Below are positions 23,886 to 36,785 of a DNA stretch of 64,000 nt, piece after piece. Origin of the DNA: Melampsora larici-populina 98AG31 (taxonomy: Eukaryota > Basidiomycota > Pucciniomycetes > Pucciniales > Melampsoraceae); assembly GCF_000204055.1 (NCBI RefSeq), contig NW_006768825.1, positions 408,776 through 472,775 on the forward strand, in the 5' to 3' direction. Every line of letters starts with the position of its first letter. The first letter of the stretch is position 1. The notes beneath the pieces are model-generated. The model worked only from the letters and a program-made list of their open reading frames with translations. It made no database searches and was not told the origin of the DNA. Made by a program: the position numbers and the translations under genes.

Positions 23886-25655
23886 TTGTGAGTTGGGTTT
23901 TTTGTTATGGAATTGTTTTGGATTTGATTTGATTTTGTAATTAGTATAAGATGTTTATTAGGTATAAATGATAATGAGATTTATCAGAGAGATAGATTTA
24001 GTGAATCATATTGTTGGTTGGGAAATGATTGGCAGATTGATAAGGTTGAATTTTGAGAGCTGAAGAACTTGGTTTGGAGTGGCCTTCATCAAAAAACGTA
24101 TAAAGAGGGAGATCTTTGATCACTTGAAAGGTATTCTTTAAAACACTTCTTTTGGAAAGGTACATGGCTGATTTTATGTTGACTTTTTGGAATAGGAAAT
24201 CAAGGTTTCATATCCAATGTTTGAAGGTCAAAACAAACTTGAGCGTTTCATGAGAGTTGGGATAGATAACAAGTTAAGGATTCCTTGTAGGGTTTGAGTT
24301 GTAGTGATTTGAAAAAAAATGGTTTGAAGGATGTTACCAAAAGAATTTGTTATGTAGGTGTTTTTTTATAAAAAAAACAAGGCTAGAGAATTTTGTTTTC
24401 ATTTTTAAGTTATCACTATTGATGCTTATTTACTCACCAATCAAAGTAACAACAACAGGACTGGATGTATATAGGTCGGATTGAGGTTCAGGATTCGAAT
24501 TTGAACTTGAAGTTGGATCTGAAATCATATAGAAAACTTTCTTTTTCAACTTCTTCAAGGCTCTTCATGGGTTGAAATTTTGAAAAAGTGTAAACTTTGG
24601 TAGTGTGTGTGTGATCAACAAGTATCAGCCTAACGTAGCGCCGATGATGTGAATCAAGCTGAGCCCGCACAGCATCAGCTTTGGATACTGCTTATACTTC
24701 TTCTTTTTTCTGAATCTGGTTTTGGTTTGGCATGACTTTTAATTGAAAACACTCGAGAATTGGGCCCCTGCTCGACAAAAAATTGGGGACAAACATCTTC
24801 AAAACTACACTGTATTTATTTTGCTTTGGAGACGCCATGATGAAAAGCCTTTGTAATTCTTCAAAAGGGCGAGAAGAAGCGATGTTAAGAATCCCGTGGG
24901 TCAAAGGCATGAAGACTGATAAAAACAAATTATCCTCTATTCTGCCTCTTTGGCTCTCCAAGTTCGTCACCTGATGTATCAAACTTAGAAAGGTCTGATG
25001 GGTTAGCAAGAATTAGTGAACGCAGCTTTACCAACCAATGATGTGAAAAGTGTAAAAACGTCGATGAAGGTAAGCTTGAATAGCCTCCTCGCTTGGCCGC
25101 GCTCGCGCCCTCGTGACCGATTGAGGTAAAATGTAAAAACGATACATACCGATCACCCCGGGGCCCGGAGTGAAGTGGGAGAGAGGAAGAGAGATCTGAT
25201 GAACACCTGATTATTTCTCGATACGAACTTTCCTTGGCTATCTGCAATGTATATCTCGTCGTAGCATGCTAGATTATGTTTGAAGCCCTATGGCCAACTT
25301 GCGATCCTCAAAACAAATGTTCACCTGACTCTTCCCGATCGCCATCAAGACCTCATCTCTAGCGTGTTCTCAGAGATACCTCATGACTACAACCTTATTT
25401 CCCGACCATACCCCAATACCACCGACTGATGTCGCCTTCAAGTTGTTTATGCAATGACACGCCCCGATGAATTCCAACTATAAAATTCTCTTATCTGCTT
25501 TGATTTCTGCTGGGGAACTTTCAGAAGTTAACACTTTAAGCTCACCATCATCACCACAATATCGATTGACATTACTGCCATCTAATTTACCTCGTGGACG
25601 CGTGGCGTGAAACGTTTCAAGAATTATTGAAGTCATTTAACTCTTGTTCTATCAA
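23886..25655. other. Intergenic with unassigned minus-strand frames
   Basis: Contains the MLH3 3' UTR. Minus-strand frames at 25247-24930, 25009-24692 and 24670-24488 read partly protein-like (GILNIASSRPFEELQRLF; HHRRYVRLILVDHTHTTKVY) and could be exons of one gene or a decayed one. I found no consistent splice model, start or family, so none is called. The segment 25270-25655 should include the promoter of the next plus-strand gene. Confidence 0.3.
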
Positions 25656-26666
25656 ATGGATGTCAATAACCAACAATCGCAGCTTGGGCATCGACGTTCG
25701 GAAGGAACAAACGCGTCAAGAGAAGATCAAAGTAACTCAACATTCGTACCACTACAGATTTCGCCAAGTGGAAGTGTGTTCATTGAACACGACTTTGATC
25801 CTAGACCCGTGCCCAATCGATCTACTTCGAATTATTTAGACCTTCCTCCACCTACCAGTACGATTGTGCCTGCGATCGTTGATACACTAAAACGTTATCG
25901 CAGGCAGATGGATGAATATATGCATAATAATTACTGTTATGCAGAGGTCGGAAATGCTAGGGTCTTGATCGAAGAATGTGTATTACGTCTGGAAGAGCTT
26001 TGTGAGCCAATTTGGGAGCAATGCATGCTACCACTTACTTCATTATCTAAAGAGTTCCGAGAATTCGAGATAGACATGAGAAATGGTTCTTTAAATATGA
26101 GTACTGAAAATGGATATGCAAAGTATGTTTCAAAGTCACCTGGGTTCATGAATTTAGGAATGAGCTGACTTCCCGCTTCTCTCAGCTCGTACGCGCGATT
26201 ATCAGCAATGCGCGGATCGATTTGTCGTCTGGGACCTGCGCTTACAACTCTACACTTCAACTTCACTGGATTTTCTCGATGGATCCATGAGCGCATCACA
26301 CCCGTATTATTGCAAGTTTTAGTAGCGGCGAATGATGAGAAAATAGTCCCTCAAAACAATCAATATCGTACTCAAATCAATAGCCTATTAGGATCTCCAT
26401 CTTTTCTTTCTCAAGCGATGTCCAGTCTTACAACATGTTTGAAACTTTATGAAAAAATCTTCATCAAACTTTTAAAGAGTATTGATAAGATTCTATCACC
26501 TGATCTCTCTCAAGGTGCGGTTTATTACGATGAAAAGCAAATCATAAGCTGGGCGGGTGAATGTTTTGTAGCTTTTCACCCAATCTTTGATGGTTTACCG
26601 GATGTGGCTGGTATTTCGTCTGCACTATGGGAGCCACCGCCTCGTCGACATAACGCAATCAGGTAA
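25656..26666 (+). CDS. Unnamed protein, paralogue of the gene at 18833-20063
   Basis: Two exons, 25656-26122 and 26186-26666, join in phase 2 to give 315 aa. After a variable N-terminus comes VPAIVDTLKRYRRQMDEY and LCEPIWEQCMLPLTSLSKEF, then in exon 2 FSRWIHERITPVLLQVL. The same order of motifs and the same intron phase are seen in the gene on the other side of MLH3. The Tyr-Arg and Glu-Pro-x-Trp-x-Gln-Cys positions are shared between the two. No signal peptide or membrane segment is evident. The first exon was started at the ATG before DVNNQQ; another in-frame codon upstream at 25644 is not ATG. Function unknown. Confidence 0.7.
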
Positions 26667-27999
26667 ATATGTGCCGGATCACAATTCTTCGATCAATTGA
26701 TGTGCCAGGGGTGGAATGATGTGCGCACAGGAGATGGTATTGTTTCACATGATCTGAAGAAAATTCACCTCCTAAACATATAGATTGGAGAGCTACTATT
26801 TGTTATGTTGTTCATGTGATATTTTTGTTGTAGGTATTCTTAGTGCTACTCTATTGGTGAAAGGAGTTGAATACACGCTTTTGAATCTTTACAACTATTC
26901 CCAACATAACTTCACCAGGTGGGTATCCTCTGGCAAACACAAACACTCCAATTGTTATATACTCATGATGGGTGCATGACCAATGGATATACACTAATTC
27001 CTGAGGAAGTGTACAAGAATTGGACTTCATAGAGGCACCAAAGTCTTCATTGAATCTGGTGAGCTTCTTCATGCCAAACAAGATACCTGATGCTGCACAC
27101 ATTCCCAAGAAGCTTCATAAACTTATTTGTCAAGGGGTCCTGAATTTGGAGTGAAAGGTTATGTGTTATTGAAAAATAGGCTTCCTTCATCTCTGGCAGT
27201 TCAGATAAACCTACTGTTGATGACTACTAGGTTTTTCTATTCTTTGATTGCATATGAAGAAATCATTGTACCTGTTCACAGTACTCATATAAAGAACTCT
27301 CTCTTTTATCAAAATATGTATGCATATTTAGAGAAACACCACTTAGGTTGGGGAAATGGACGTTGAGTGAAGAGGTGAAAGAGCACACATAAATCCTGGT
27401 TATGAAAATAGACTCTATATGAGGAAGCGACTATGTTCTTATTCGATGAATGCTTTTATAGATTGTTGTGAGTAGAATTTGGCCTGAGGAAAATCTTATA
27501 TGTATTGTGTATATTGACAAAGCCTCAGGGCAAGTGCATAAATTGTCTATTGATGGACTGAATCCAAAACAAATCACTCTTAGTATAGTAGGATTGTAAA
27601 AGATACAGTCAGATAAAAAAGTTAATTACCTGAATCCAAACAAAAATCAATCTTAGTATAAGATAAATGAAAAAGAAAACTTCTGACAAAATCTTATAGT
27701 AAGATTGTAAAGGATCAAGTCAGATGAGAAAGAAAAGAAATCATCCAGGACTGCAGCAGATTCAGGTTATAAAGTAGAAACAGAAAAACAATATTAAATG
27801 GTGTCATAAGCTATGATGAACTCATTGTACAAATTTGGAAATATTACATCTTGATAATGAAAGATGATAAATTCTTTATGTATACAACTTTTACAAGCAG
27901 ACAAACAGAAACCCAATATCTATTGCAGTCCATTTTTAGAAAAGAAGAGCTGGGATGTAATAAGTTAATTGATGTGTAAATGTACTTTATATATAAATT
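26667..27999. other. Repeat-like intergenic region
   Basis: About 1.3 kb without a supported gene. Short broken frames at 26785-27366 look like decayed repeat sequence but match no transposase motif I can name. From 27546 to 27745 there are two diverged tandem copies of a unit with GAATCCAAA...TCTTAGTATA and GATTGTAAA(A/G)GAT...GTCAGAT. The rest is AT-rich. Confidence 0.4.
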
Positions 28000-29323
28000 T
28001 TATTTGCAGTTTGATTCTGCTGAGGTAACTTTCTGAGGAGTGGCAACATCAACACCTTTGGTTGTGAATGTACTACCATCTTGACAAGTGACTTTGATAT
28101 CCGCTGTCTCCCCGATCCCACCATTACCAAGTTGCCCTGATCATATCACATGATTTTGTCAGTGAAGTGTGCATAAGGATGGATTATATTGCAAAAGCAG
28201 ATCAAAGTACATTGACAAAATGTTTCATAGACTTACAGTAATTGCTATTTGATTGGAGCTTCATGACTGTCCAATTTTCTGTCCCTTGTTTTGTGATTTC
28301 TAATGACTTGATGGGAGTGCTACTTCCAGCAACTTGAATTGAGTTCCAGTACCCACTTGTCCCTTCCTTGTTGATAAATTTCATGGGTTCTGAAAACCCA
28401 CAAGGCACAAAAGACCTGGAAAGAAACATTTTACAATACAACAGAAGATGTAGATTTTCCTTAGATCACTTTTGGAGAGGTGGACATCTCTACCTTTTCA
28501 AAAAAGTATTGAAAAGACAAACTCACCAGGTGATTTTGACAATACCAGGTGATTGATTTCCACTGACTTGTTTCCATAATGAATCATCAAGATCTAAAGC
28601 ATCTTTCAAACACTGTTTTTTTGGAAAGCAGATTGAGAAAGGGAAATGTGGTCAAAGTTAATGAGTTGGATCACAGTAGGAAGTGCATGATGAATGACAT
28701 CAAGTTAGAGAATTACACTTGGACATTGATCTCCAACAATTCCAGTGAATGTACCACCAGGGCCTGTGACTGAAATGCATGCTCCACAGGCAGCTGCATC
28801 TTTCCATTGGTTGCTTGCTATGGCAATATATCCTAAATCTTGTGGACGAGGCCACTGTTTATAAGCACAGCTTTTTTAATTTGGGTTGACATACAGTGGA
28901 GTGAAGACACAAAAAGATTAGCTATATGGGAATATCTCAGCTGGATAAGAACACTTTTGATTTCTATGAATAAATCTTACTTTCCAGTTTCCCAGTTTCC
29001 GTGCTGTCATCGGGAAAGATATGTAGACACACAAAAGTCAAATGAGTGTCAAAATAGTTGCATTTAGATAGGATGCAAATATTTTCACTCTTGTCAATTT
29101 CACATGATATATCAAAGTTACATACCCAATTTGTTCCCTGCGATTGAAACTGGGATGAAGTTGGAGCTGGGCGTTTTGGTAGACAATATTTTCGGCGTGC
29201 CAACTTTTTGCCACCATGAGATTTTGTTGTGTGAGCTGTATTTGCTGCTCTACCTGAGAGCGGAATAATACTTGAAGTAATCAAGAGAAACATCAAGAGA
29301 AAACAAAAGCTGGAATTCATCAT
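28000..29323 (-). CDS. Secreted expansin-like protein
   Basis: Five exons: 29323-29126, 28854-28717, 28612-28527, 28415-28237, 28136-28000, giving 245 aa. A signal peptide (NSSFCFLLMFLLITSSIIPLSG) is followed by a basic linker. The double-psi beta-barrel shows ACGACISVTGPGG, IVGDQCPSC and DALDLDDSLWKQVSG, keeping the Asp before Cys-Pro and the paired cysteines. The second half (GIVKITWSFVPCG; YWNSIQVAGSSTPIKSLEI; NYWQLGN) matches the second expansin domain. Such proteins loosen plant or fungal cell walls without hydrolysis. The typical N-terminal Gly-Asp-Gly-Thr-Tyr-Tyr start of the barrel is not evident, so it is a divergent or shortened barrel, or one exon is missed. Coordinates of inner splice sites may be off by a base. 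Confidence 0.82.
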
Positions 29324-30899
29324 GTTTCCAAGTGGTCAAGCTTCTTTATCTTAAATAATCGCACACAGTGCGTTATCTTAAAAAATAAAAATGATAAAAA
29401 ATAGATACGTTTGGTTTCTACAAAGTCAGGAATTGGAAATTTGGGAGAGAACCCCAAACAGGACCTTTCTTTATGGCGCTGGACAGGACGAAAACGTTCA
29501 AGATCCATCGAAGCCTTTGAGATAATAATCGATATGTTTGAACGATAAAATACTTCATCACAGCGAGGTATAAAAATAGACTCGATGTTACTTGAATCAA
29601 CATAACATACGTCATTTGGTTGACATTACATAGTGCACTTTCTACACTACGGGGGGCGGAACGAGAACTTCACGTGAGCAAGGGTGCTGGGTCACCCGCC
29701 GACATGGTCTTTATCTATCTTTGTCACCGCAGCATACGGAAGTAGCCCGACATCAGCAGAAATATTGTGTCGACCAATGGCAAAAGGGAGCATGATTGCT
29801 TTCAAGAGTTCTACAGCAGTGGGAAAATTTGTCGACGTCGTGCAAGGACATTTTAGCACTCCAAAATCGAGCAGACTTGTTAGTAGGTACTAGCACCGTG
29901 TTTCATAGAGTCTGAGACTCTATTCACTACATAGGGGTCATGGATTGATGCAGGTGCAATTGTATGCATCCCACTCACAAACAGACTATTACGAGCGAAA
30001 GATAAAGAGATGTGATTTTTCAAATGACTTCACATATGAGGTGACAGAGATATAGATTAATGTGCACAGGCAATAATGATTATTTAATAAAAAGTCTGTG
30101 CTAAAGAGTGCCACAGTACCCAAAGTTATCGGTCATCAACAACTTATCTGGGGATCAAACAGACAACGCCCAGAAAAAGATCATGAAGAACTTATAACCC
30201 TCGCAATCAATAGCACGATAAGTTGGAATTGAAAGTTTCTCTATTCTCTCGCAAGATGAGAAACAAACGTGATCATGTTTTCCTAGGTGATACGATCTAG
30301 TATCTTTTGTGTTGGTGGTTTTATTAACGAAATGGTTTCGTCCTTACTGATATGTATGCGCCTTCAAATATAACCTCTTGACTCTACTTTGATATTACTC
30401 CTCGGGATGAATTTTGATTCACGTGGATTAAGCATTTCAACCCGCTATATGCGATAGGTACCATCCTTATCCCCAGTTCTCTTCGCTCATTGCGCGTCAC
30501 CACCATACCTACATAACGCCTAATCCACGATCTTCTCCTCAGTGTACAAACCCAATCCAATACAAGCAGCCTCCAACTCGCGATGTAGTTCAACAGAAGG
30601 TGGCTTCGGTGGCATCTTCGCCCATTCGTGCTTCCGTACATGCATAAGACTCAACAAGAGCACCGGTGACAAGGGTTCCTCGTCAAGCTGCTCCGATCGA
30701 GGTTGGAAGCGGCTCGACGCCTCGCCGCCGCCACGAGGAACTCTGTTGCGTTTGCTTTCGCCTCTTTTACCAACTGGCAACGATGTAACCTCCGACGACT
30801 ACATACGTCAGATTGCGTCTGATTTTCCACACATATTTAAGAAAACGTCTCAGACCTCGAAAAGCTTTGCCCCTGTAGAGACCCAGATCACAGTTCGAG
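29324..30899. other. Intergenic with one possible exon
   Basis: No clear gene. On the minus strand, 30804-30520 reads as a possible terminal exon: it is open after a possible acceptor and ends PPKPPSVELHRELEAACIGL and a stop, which looks coding, but upstream exons would have to overlap the secreted gene at 30900, and I do not recognise the product. The segment 30300-30480 is otherwise ordinary. Confidence 0.3.
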
Positions 30900-31665
30900 A
30901 TGTACTCACTTCAATACTTACTGATTTTCATCTTTACCATCATCTTTACGTGCGAGGCCGCGAGTAGACAAGAGTGCTCAAGATTTTATGGACCAAATAA
31001 ATACGGCGGAACTTGTAAGTGCTTTTCATTGACCCGCCTTAGAGGCTCATCATTTATAATTGTCCAGGAGATTCACGGAACATGTTCGTCAAACCCACCA
31101 GTTTGCCAGAACAGTGGCGGTGTAGTGTACGGCTGTAACCGGCCACCATCTTATCTTGTTACTTTGAATAATTGCGTCCCTTACCACCACAACGACATAC
31201 ACAAGCGGACTACTTACGCCAAACCATCTACCCAATACTGTCAAACAGCCGAAAGGTTTCGAGACGATCGTCGTGGAACTTGGTTCATCAGTACGTCAGC
31301 ATTTCATTACCGCATCATCTCAAGTGATCACAAATTGAACATTCATCTTCATTCCTCTGTAGACTGTGGGATGGTGGTTTTGGATGAGCAAAAGAAAGGG
31401 ATGAAACTCACAACAGCTTTCAAGTGTTCTGACTCTGGGACAATTCTCAAGGGTCAGTAGTCTCTTCAACTGGTGTCAATTCGTTTTCGAAGACTGACCT
31501 AGGATTTCCATACGCACACAGTTGTGGAAGGGTGCACTCCTACAGGATCAGATGGGGTGTATCAGTGAGTAGACCTCTTCGAAGCGAAACAGTTTGACTG
31601 AGCCCGTCACACAACTAACATTTTTTTTTCTTCACAGCGGTATTGATTACAATTTTCCTCAATGA
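30900..31665 (+). CDS. Small secreted cysteine-rich protein
   Basis: Four exons: 30900-31290, 31363-31452, 31522-31564, 31638-31665, giving 183 aa. The N-terminus is a clear signal peptide (MYSLQYLLIFIFTIIFTCEA). The mature part has several cysteines (QECSRFYG, GTCKCFS, GTCSSNPPVCQ, VYGCNRP, NNCVPYH, QYCQT, NCGMVV, KCSDSG, EGCTPTG) and ends GIDYNFPQ. No family is recognised; size, cysteines and signal peptide make it an effector-type candidate, which is inference. Inside exon 1 a perfect-looking GT-AG pair (31015-31067, 53 bp) exists, but removing it gives an immediate stop, so the unspliced reading is preferred. Confidence 0.72.
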
Positions 31666-34142
31666 GAAGAACGGCTCTATTTTATGTCAATCTATATTTC
31701 ATATCTTGTTGTTGTTGATTTCTGATGTTGGTGTTTAGTCCACAATTCTTGATATTTGTTGTCTCATCCATTCTTTCAATATTTTTATATTTTTACATAA
31801 GAGAGCTGATTTTTTATCATCTTTACCTGGCGACTCAACTAGGATGAATATTGAGTCAGTTTGTGGGCGCGCTATTTTTTTTCTGGGCGCGCCGAGGCGC
31901 ACCTCTGTAAAATAAAATGCCAAAAACTATGCAGGTTGGCAATTTCATCATTGTTGTGTAGTCAATATCACAGATGGCAGTTTCATCAATCAAAGGCAAA
32001 GAAAAATGGAGAGAATCAATACCTAAAGTATTGAAATCAAAGCAAGTACCCATCAAAACCCGAAATCATTGGTAATAAAAGGGAATCTATGGGTGAATCT
32101 TTGGGAGGAAAAACTCTGGCCTCCAGTTTTTCCAGGGAATCAGTGAGTCTGAAGGTTTGGAAAAGGACAGTATGTTTTACTCCTGGTGGCCCTTGGGCCT
32201 GGATTGCATGACTTTCCCCATTTCTGTATGAAAGAAAAAGTGAGAGAGAAATATGCAGAATTGGTAGATGCTGACAAAAGCCAGAGGACTGTGGGTGGTC
32301 ACATTCCAGCTCTGAGAAGCCCTTTGGTTCTCCCCATGTCCAAAGCATGTTTGGAAACACCCTATGGAACTTTGTCTGACAAAGAGGGATGACAACTGGG
32401 CAAGGGAAAATAAAGACACAAACAAAAGAGCTAAGAGGAATTAGACTTGAAAGGCACTGTAGTAGTACTAAAGTTGAGAGAAAGGATAACCAAGCAATTT
32501 GAAAGCTGTAGTAGGACATATGCTAGACATAAGAGTTGTGAGAAGGCCTAGGGTGGTATTGAGATGTTGAAGATGGGGCAAGATGATGCAAGATAGAGAC
32601 CAAGATGATACATTGGCTGCTCTCTTGTAACCTTATAAGAGTTCCACAACCCTTGAGCACAGTCCATAGTCAGCAAAGGAGTAACCACCAACTTTTGCCC
32701 AAAATAAGCTGTGACAATTTGATTTTGTAGGAAGCTTTATTTGGATTCTTCCACCTTTTGAACAAGGAAACTAAAGACTCTCTGGGCCAAATAACACTTT
32801 GTGCACCTGCTCTCTAATAAACACACTCAAGTCTTTTCCTGCTTAATATTTGACAACCAAGGGGTCACATGTTACAGGTGAGTTAAGACACAGGTAGTGG
32901 TTGTGGGTTTGGATAGTAGAGGGTCACAGCAGCACGATATCTCTCTGTCCAGGTATGCTCAAATCTCCTTGCCATGAAGCTTTGTGGCTGATTTATGAAC
33001 ACAACCACATGAGATTCCAGACAGATAATTTGAAACCAAACATACTTTCAAGACAAGAAAAAGTGTGTTCATTATCCCAATTGATAAGAGACCCTCCAAA
33101 AATCTGTAAGTCGTATATGTTTGTTAACTTTCTTCAATACCAAGGTTTTTCAAATCCTAGTAATAGGATATATGTTGATTTACATTATTCTTCTTGATGA
33201 GAAAAAAGACTTGATAATATCTCTCCATCAAACTCATGCAAGCACCTTGCTTCACTATGGTCAACAAGTTTTCCAGTTATGAGGAATCAATTCTATTGAT
33301 TTTGCGACATGTGTACATCAGTGGGAATTCCTCAGTAGATGATAAGCCTTAAACAGTTGTTGAATTGATTTTTCCTTCTTATTGATATTCCTTCACATTT
33401 AATTCCTCCTTGAATTTTCTTCTTCTTTATCTTCTATGACCTTTCCTCCCAATTACCACTTTCAGCATCCACATTCACCTAAAGAATTGACATAGAGATA
33501 TACAAAAAAACTTATCACATTCTTCACAGACCAAAACCTCTTTGAATGAGATTTCCAATCACCTTTGGTTGTTGGCTTATAAACCCCCTAAGAAAACCTA
33601 CACTCAATTTTCCAACACGTCAAAGAACTCAAATCAATTCCTTTCAACTTACCTTCACACGATCAAAACTCAAACTCTCATTCCAATATAATTCAATTAG
33701 ATCAATCAGTTATTCAAAAAGTTCAAATATAATCCATTTATATAAAAGAAAAGATTCATAAAAAAGAAAAATTCATCAAGTAAACAAACATGAAAGAAAA
33801 AGACAAAAGAGAAAAAAGTTTGATATAGAAAAAGAAAAAAGAAGAGGAAAAAATCATCAAATGCTTTGTAAAAAAAAGGTCGTCATGTTTTCAAAGATTA
33901 TAAGAAAGAAATAAAAAAATTATCTATCATTTTACATAATTTTTTTTGTTGATCAATAAGAAAAAAAAAACAATGCCAGAAAGAAAAGATAATAAAAAAA
34001 AAACGATGCATGCGTTCTAAACTCGCCCCCCCCATCCTCAGAAAAAATAATTCAAAAAAAAGAATCCTCATCATTCAAAAAAAGAAGCCGATGACCTTAT
34101 AACCAAGAACCAAGAATCACAAACCTGGAAAGAAAAAATCAA
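31666..34142. other. Gene-poor region
   Basis: About 2.5 kb with no supported gene. 32037-32519 has overlapping frames on the minus strand with no family match, probably decayed repeat. From about 33770 to 34080 the sequence is very A-rich with poly-A and AAGA runs, next to the 3' end of LCB2. Confidence 0.4.
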
Positions 34143-36382
34143 TCAATCCTGAATCAATTCTTCCCATCTGTTCAAAACCTGTTCAATCTTCCACCTTTGA
34201 GTTCCATCCGAATTCGATTTCTTAGACATCTTCAATCCCAATCTTTCTCCAATCTCATCACAAGCAATCAAAACCTTATCTAAATCTTCTTTAGTATGTG
34301 AAGCAGATACACAAAACCTTACTCTAGATGAAACTAAAGGTGTGGCAGGATAAGCTACTACTACTACTACGATTGAGTATTCTTTTAACATCATTCTTGA
34401 GAATTGTAACATCTAATCATGAAAAAACAAACAATGATCAGTGAAGAGAAAAAAAGAATAGGGTGAAAAAGAATGATTGACTTACTTTTCCTGGATGAAA
34501 AATAAGTAATGGAATAATAGGTGAATCACGATTTCCATAAACAATAAACCCAAGTTTTCTTAAACCAGACGAAAGATATCTAGCATTAAAAGCTAATCTT
34601 CTTAACCTTTCTTGACCTTCATCAAGTTCTCCGATCTGTTTAGACACTTGTTGGTTTCCAATGATTAAAGATAAAGATGAAATGATTTGTTGTAAGACTA
34701 CAGGTGACATGGCTTCTGAATAAATCATTGAATGGTTTTGGTGTCGTAAACTTTGGATTGTAGAATGTGATCCTGCAATGTATCCTCCACTGGCTCCGAC
34801 TGACCAAAACATAAAAAATGAGTTTGATGGTTGAATAACGAAGTTGAAAGAGAAGGATTTGAGCTTACAAGATTTTGTAAAAGTACCCATTAGGATATCT
34901 GTACCGGCTGGGTCCAATCCAAAGTAATCACAAACACCTCTACCTCTGGGCCCTAATGCTCCAATAGAATGAGCTTCATCGACATACAGATAAAACTAGA
35001 AAAGCGATATCGAGTTTCATGAGTGTTTACGAATAGAACTCTGAGAACTTGAGAGACGAAAGAACGAACCTTGTAAATCGCTTTAAGCAGATACAACTTC
35101 GGTAAGTTAACCACAGTACCTTCCATAGAATAGATACCTTCGACGACGACCACAATCTTTTTCCAAGGTCGATGAGTTCTAGGTTGACCTTGACTAATGG
35201 ATTCTCTAAGTAATTTCTCTAAATCTACCATATCATTATGTTTATATTGTCGAACCATTGCACCCGATAAACGAGAACCGAATCGAATCGAAGAATGATT
35301 TAATTCATCTGAAATGATTAAAGTTCCTTTTGAACCTAAAGCAGGAAACGTAGTGGAATTGGTTGCAAATCCTTGTGAAACTAATAAGGCATCTTCTGTT
35401 CCTAAGAAATTTGAAATTAATTTTTCACATTGGATTTGTAATGGTGATAAACCCGCTTCTGATCTAGTAGAGACATCATAGGTTTTCAATCTATCTTCTA
35501 CTGATGAATTTACAAATCCTTTAGATTGAGCAAATCCTAAATAGTTGTATGACGAGATGTTTAAAGCTTGGATGGTATTGCCAGTGTATTGAAAAGTTTC
35601 ACAATGATCATCTGTTGTACGTTCAATAAGTGTGATGGTTCGACCTGCTACACCGGTAACTGGTCTAGCAAAACAATCTTCCATTCTAGCTTTTAATCGA
35701 CGAGTATAGAATGAATCGAAATCTGAATTTAAGGCTGCATATCCATTATGAGGCATCAAGTGTTGAAATGCTTCAGATTTGAAACGTTTTCCAAAGAAAT
35801 CACGAATATGACTAGAAAATCCAAGAAGAGATAAGTAAGTTTAGTTGATGATGAAAATAAAGTTAAGATCTAAAAGACTTACCCTAGTAGAATTAAGATC
35901 AGATAAGAAAAATAAGTGGAAAGATAAACCCAATAACCAGGTTCTTCACAATCTTCACCTTCGACTCCATGTAAGATTGTCTCAGTTAGCGATGTTGGAT
36001 TTGAAGGATTTGATTTAAATTGACTGATCCAACGATACTTTTGATTAAAAGCATCAAAACCGAATTCCGAATGATTTAAACCGAATTTATCATAAACTTG
36101 ATGATCAATTGGTTTATCAAATGAAACGATTGGGTTCAAACTAGAAAGAATACTAGAATGAGGTGGTAAGTCTAGATTTTGTTGAATTGAATGTTTAGAA
36201 TGAGTAGGTGAATCGATTGAAGTAGCTGAAGAAGCCGATGAGTTTGTGAATGATAAAGGGTTTGATGAATTGATGGAATCGTTTGAGAATCGATGTAGTG
36301 AATTTGATTTCGGGTTTAAAGTAAGATGATGATTTAGTTGATCTGAATGATCTTGATCGGTGTTAGGATTAGGTTGAGACAT
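34143..36382 (-). CDS. LCB2: Serine palmitoyltransferase subunit 2 (LCB2)
   Basis: Catalytic subunit of the ER enzyme that condenses serine with palmitoyl-CoA, the first step of sphingolipid synthesis; works with LCB1. Five exons: 36382-35883, 35811-35070, 34995-34869, 34799-34486, 34412-34143, giving 650 aa. The first 100 residues or so are Ser/Asn-rich and poorly conserved, followed by a membrane segment (YWVYLSTYFSYLILILLG). The PLP-enzyme core shows NYLGFAQSKG, DVSTRSEAG, SDELNHSSI, VEGIYSMEG, YLYVDEAHSIGALGPRGRG (Asp420 and His423 side) and GTFTKSFGASGGYIAG with the PLP lysine at about 455, split by an intron two residues on. The C-terminus ends WEELIQD. All junctions keep frame. Confidence 0.96.
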
Positions 36383-36406
36383 TTTGATTAAAATTAAAAG
36401 TTGATA

Positions 36407-36431
36407 ATGGATGGATGGATGGATGGATGGA
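36407..36431. repeat. ATGG microsatellite
   Basis: About six copies of ATGG/GGAT just upstream of the LCB2 start, within its probable 5' UTR or promoter. Confidence 0.85.
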
Positions 36432-36785
36432 CGATTAGTTTATTAAATTAGGTAAAGAAGTGAAGAAGCAGTCAGACAACGGAAGGAAGTAGGCAGACTC
36501 TTCTCTCTTCATTTGGTCAACAGTCAACGGTCAAGCGTGGGAAATGTGACAGATTGGGTATTGAATTTGAATATTACCGCGGATTTCAATACAAGCTGAG
36601 CTCAAGTCAAAACTAATTCAGTTCACAACTCACTCATCTCTGGCCATCTTCATCAAAATCTTCTCATCAATCCTTTCTTGAGTTGCTTCTTCACATACAT
36701 ACAAACCTATCAAACAAATCGATCAAGAATTAATGACTTCATTCAAGTATGCAATCAATCAAAAGTTTATGAAACTAGCTGCAAG

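Noticed and set aside
31865..31905. GGGCGCGC and GGCGCGCC clusters, with a similar site at 45638
   Set aside because: Too short to define a repeat; no extended similarity between the two places.
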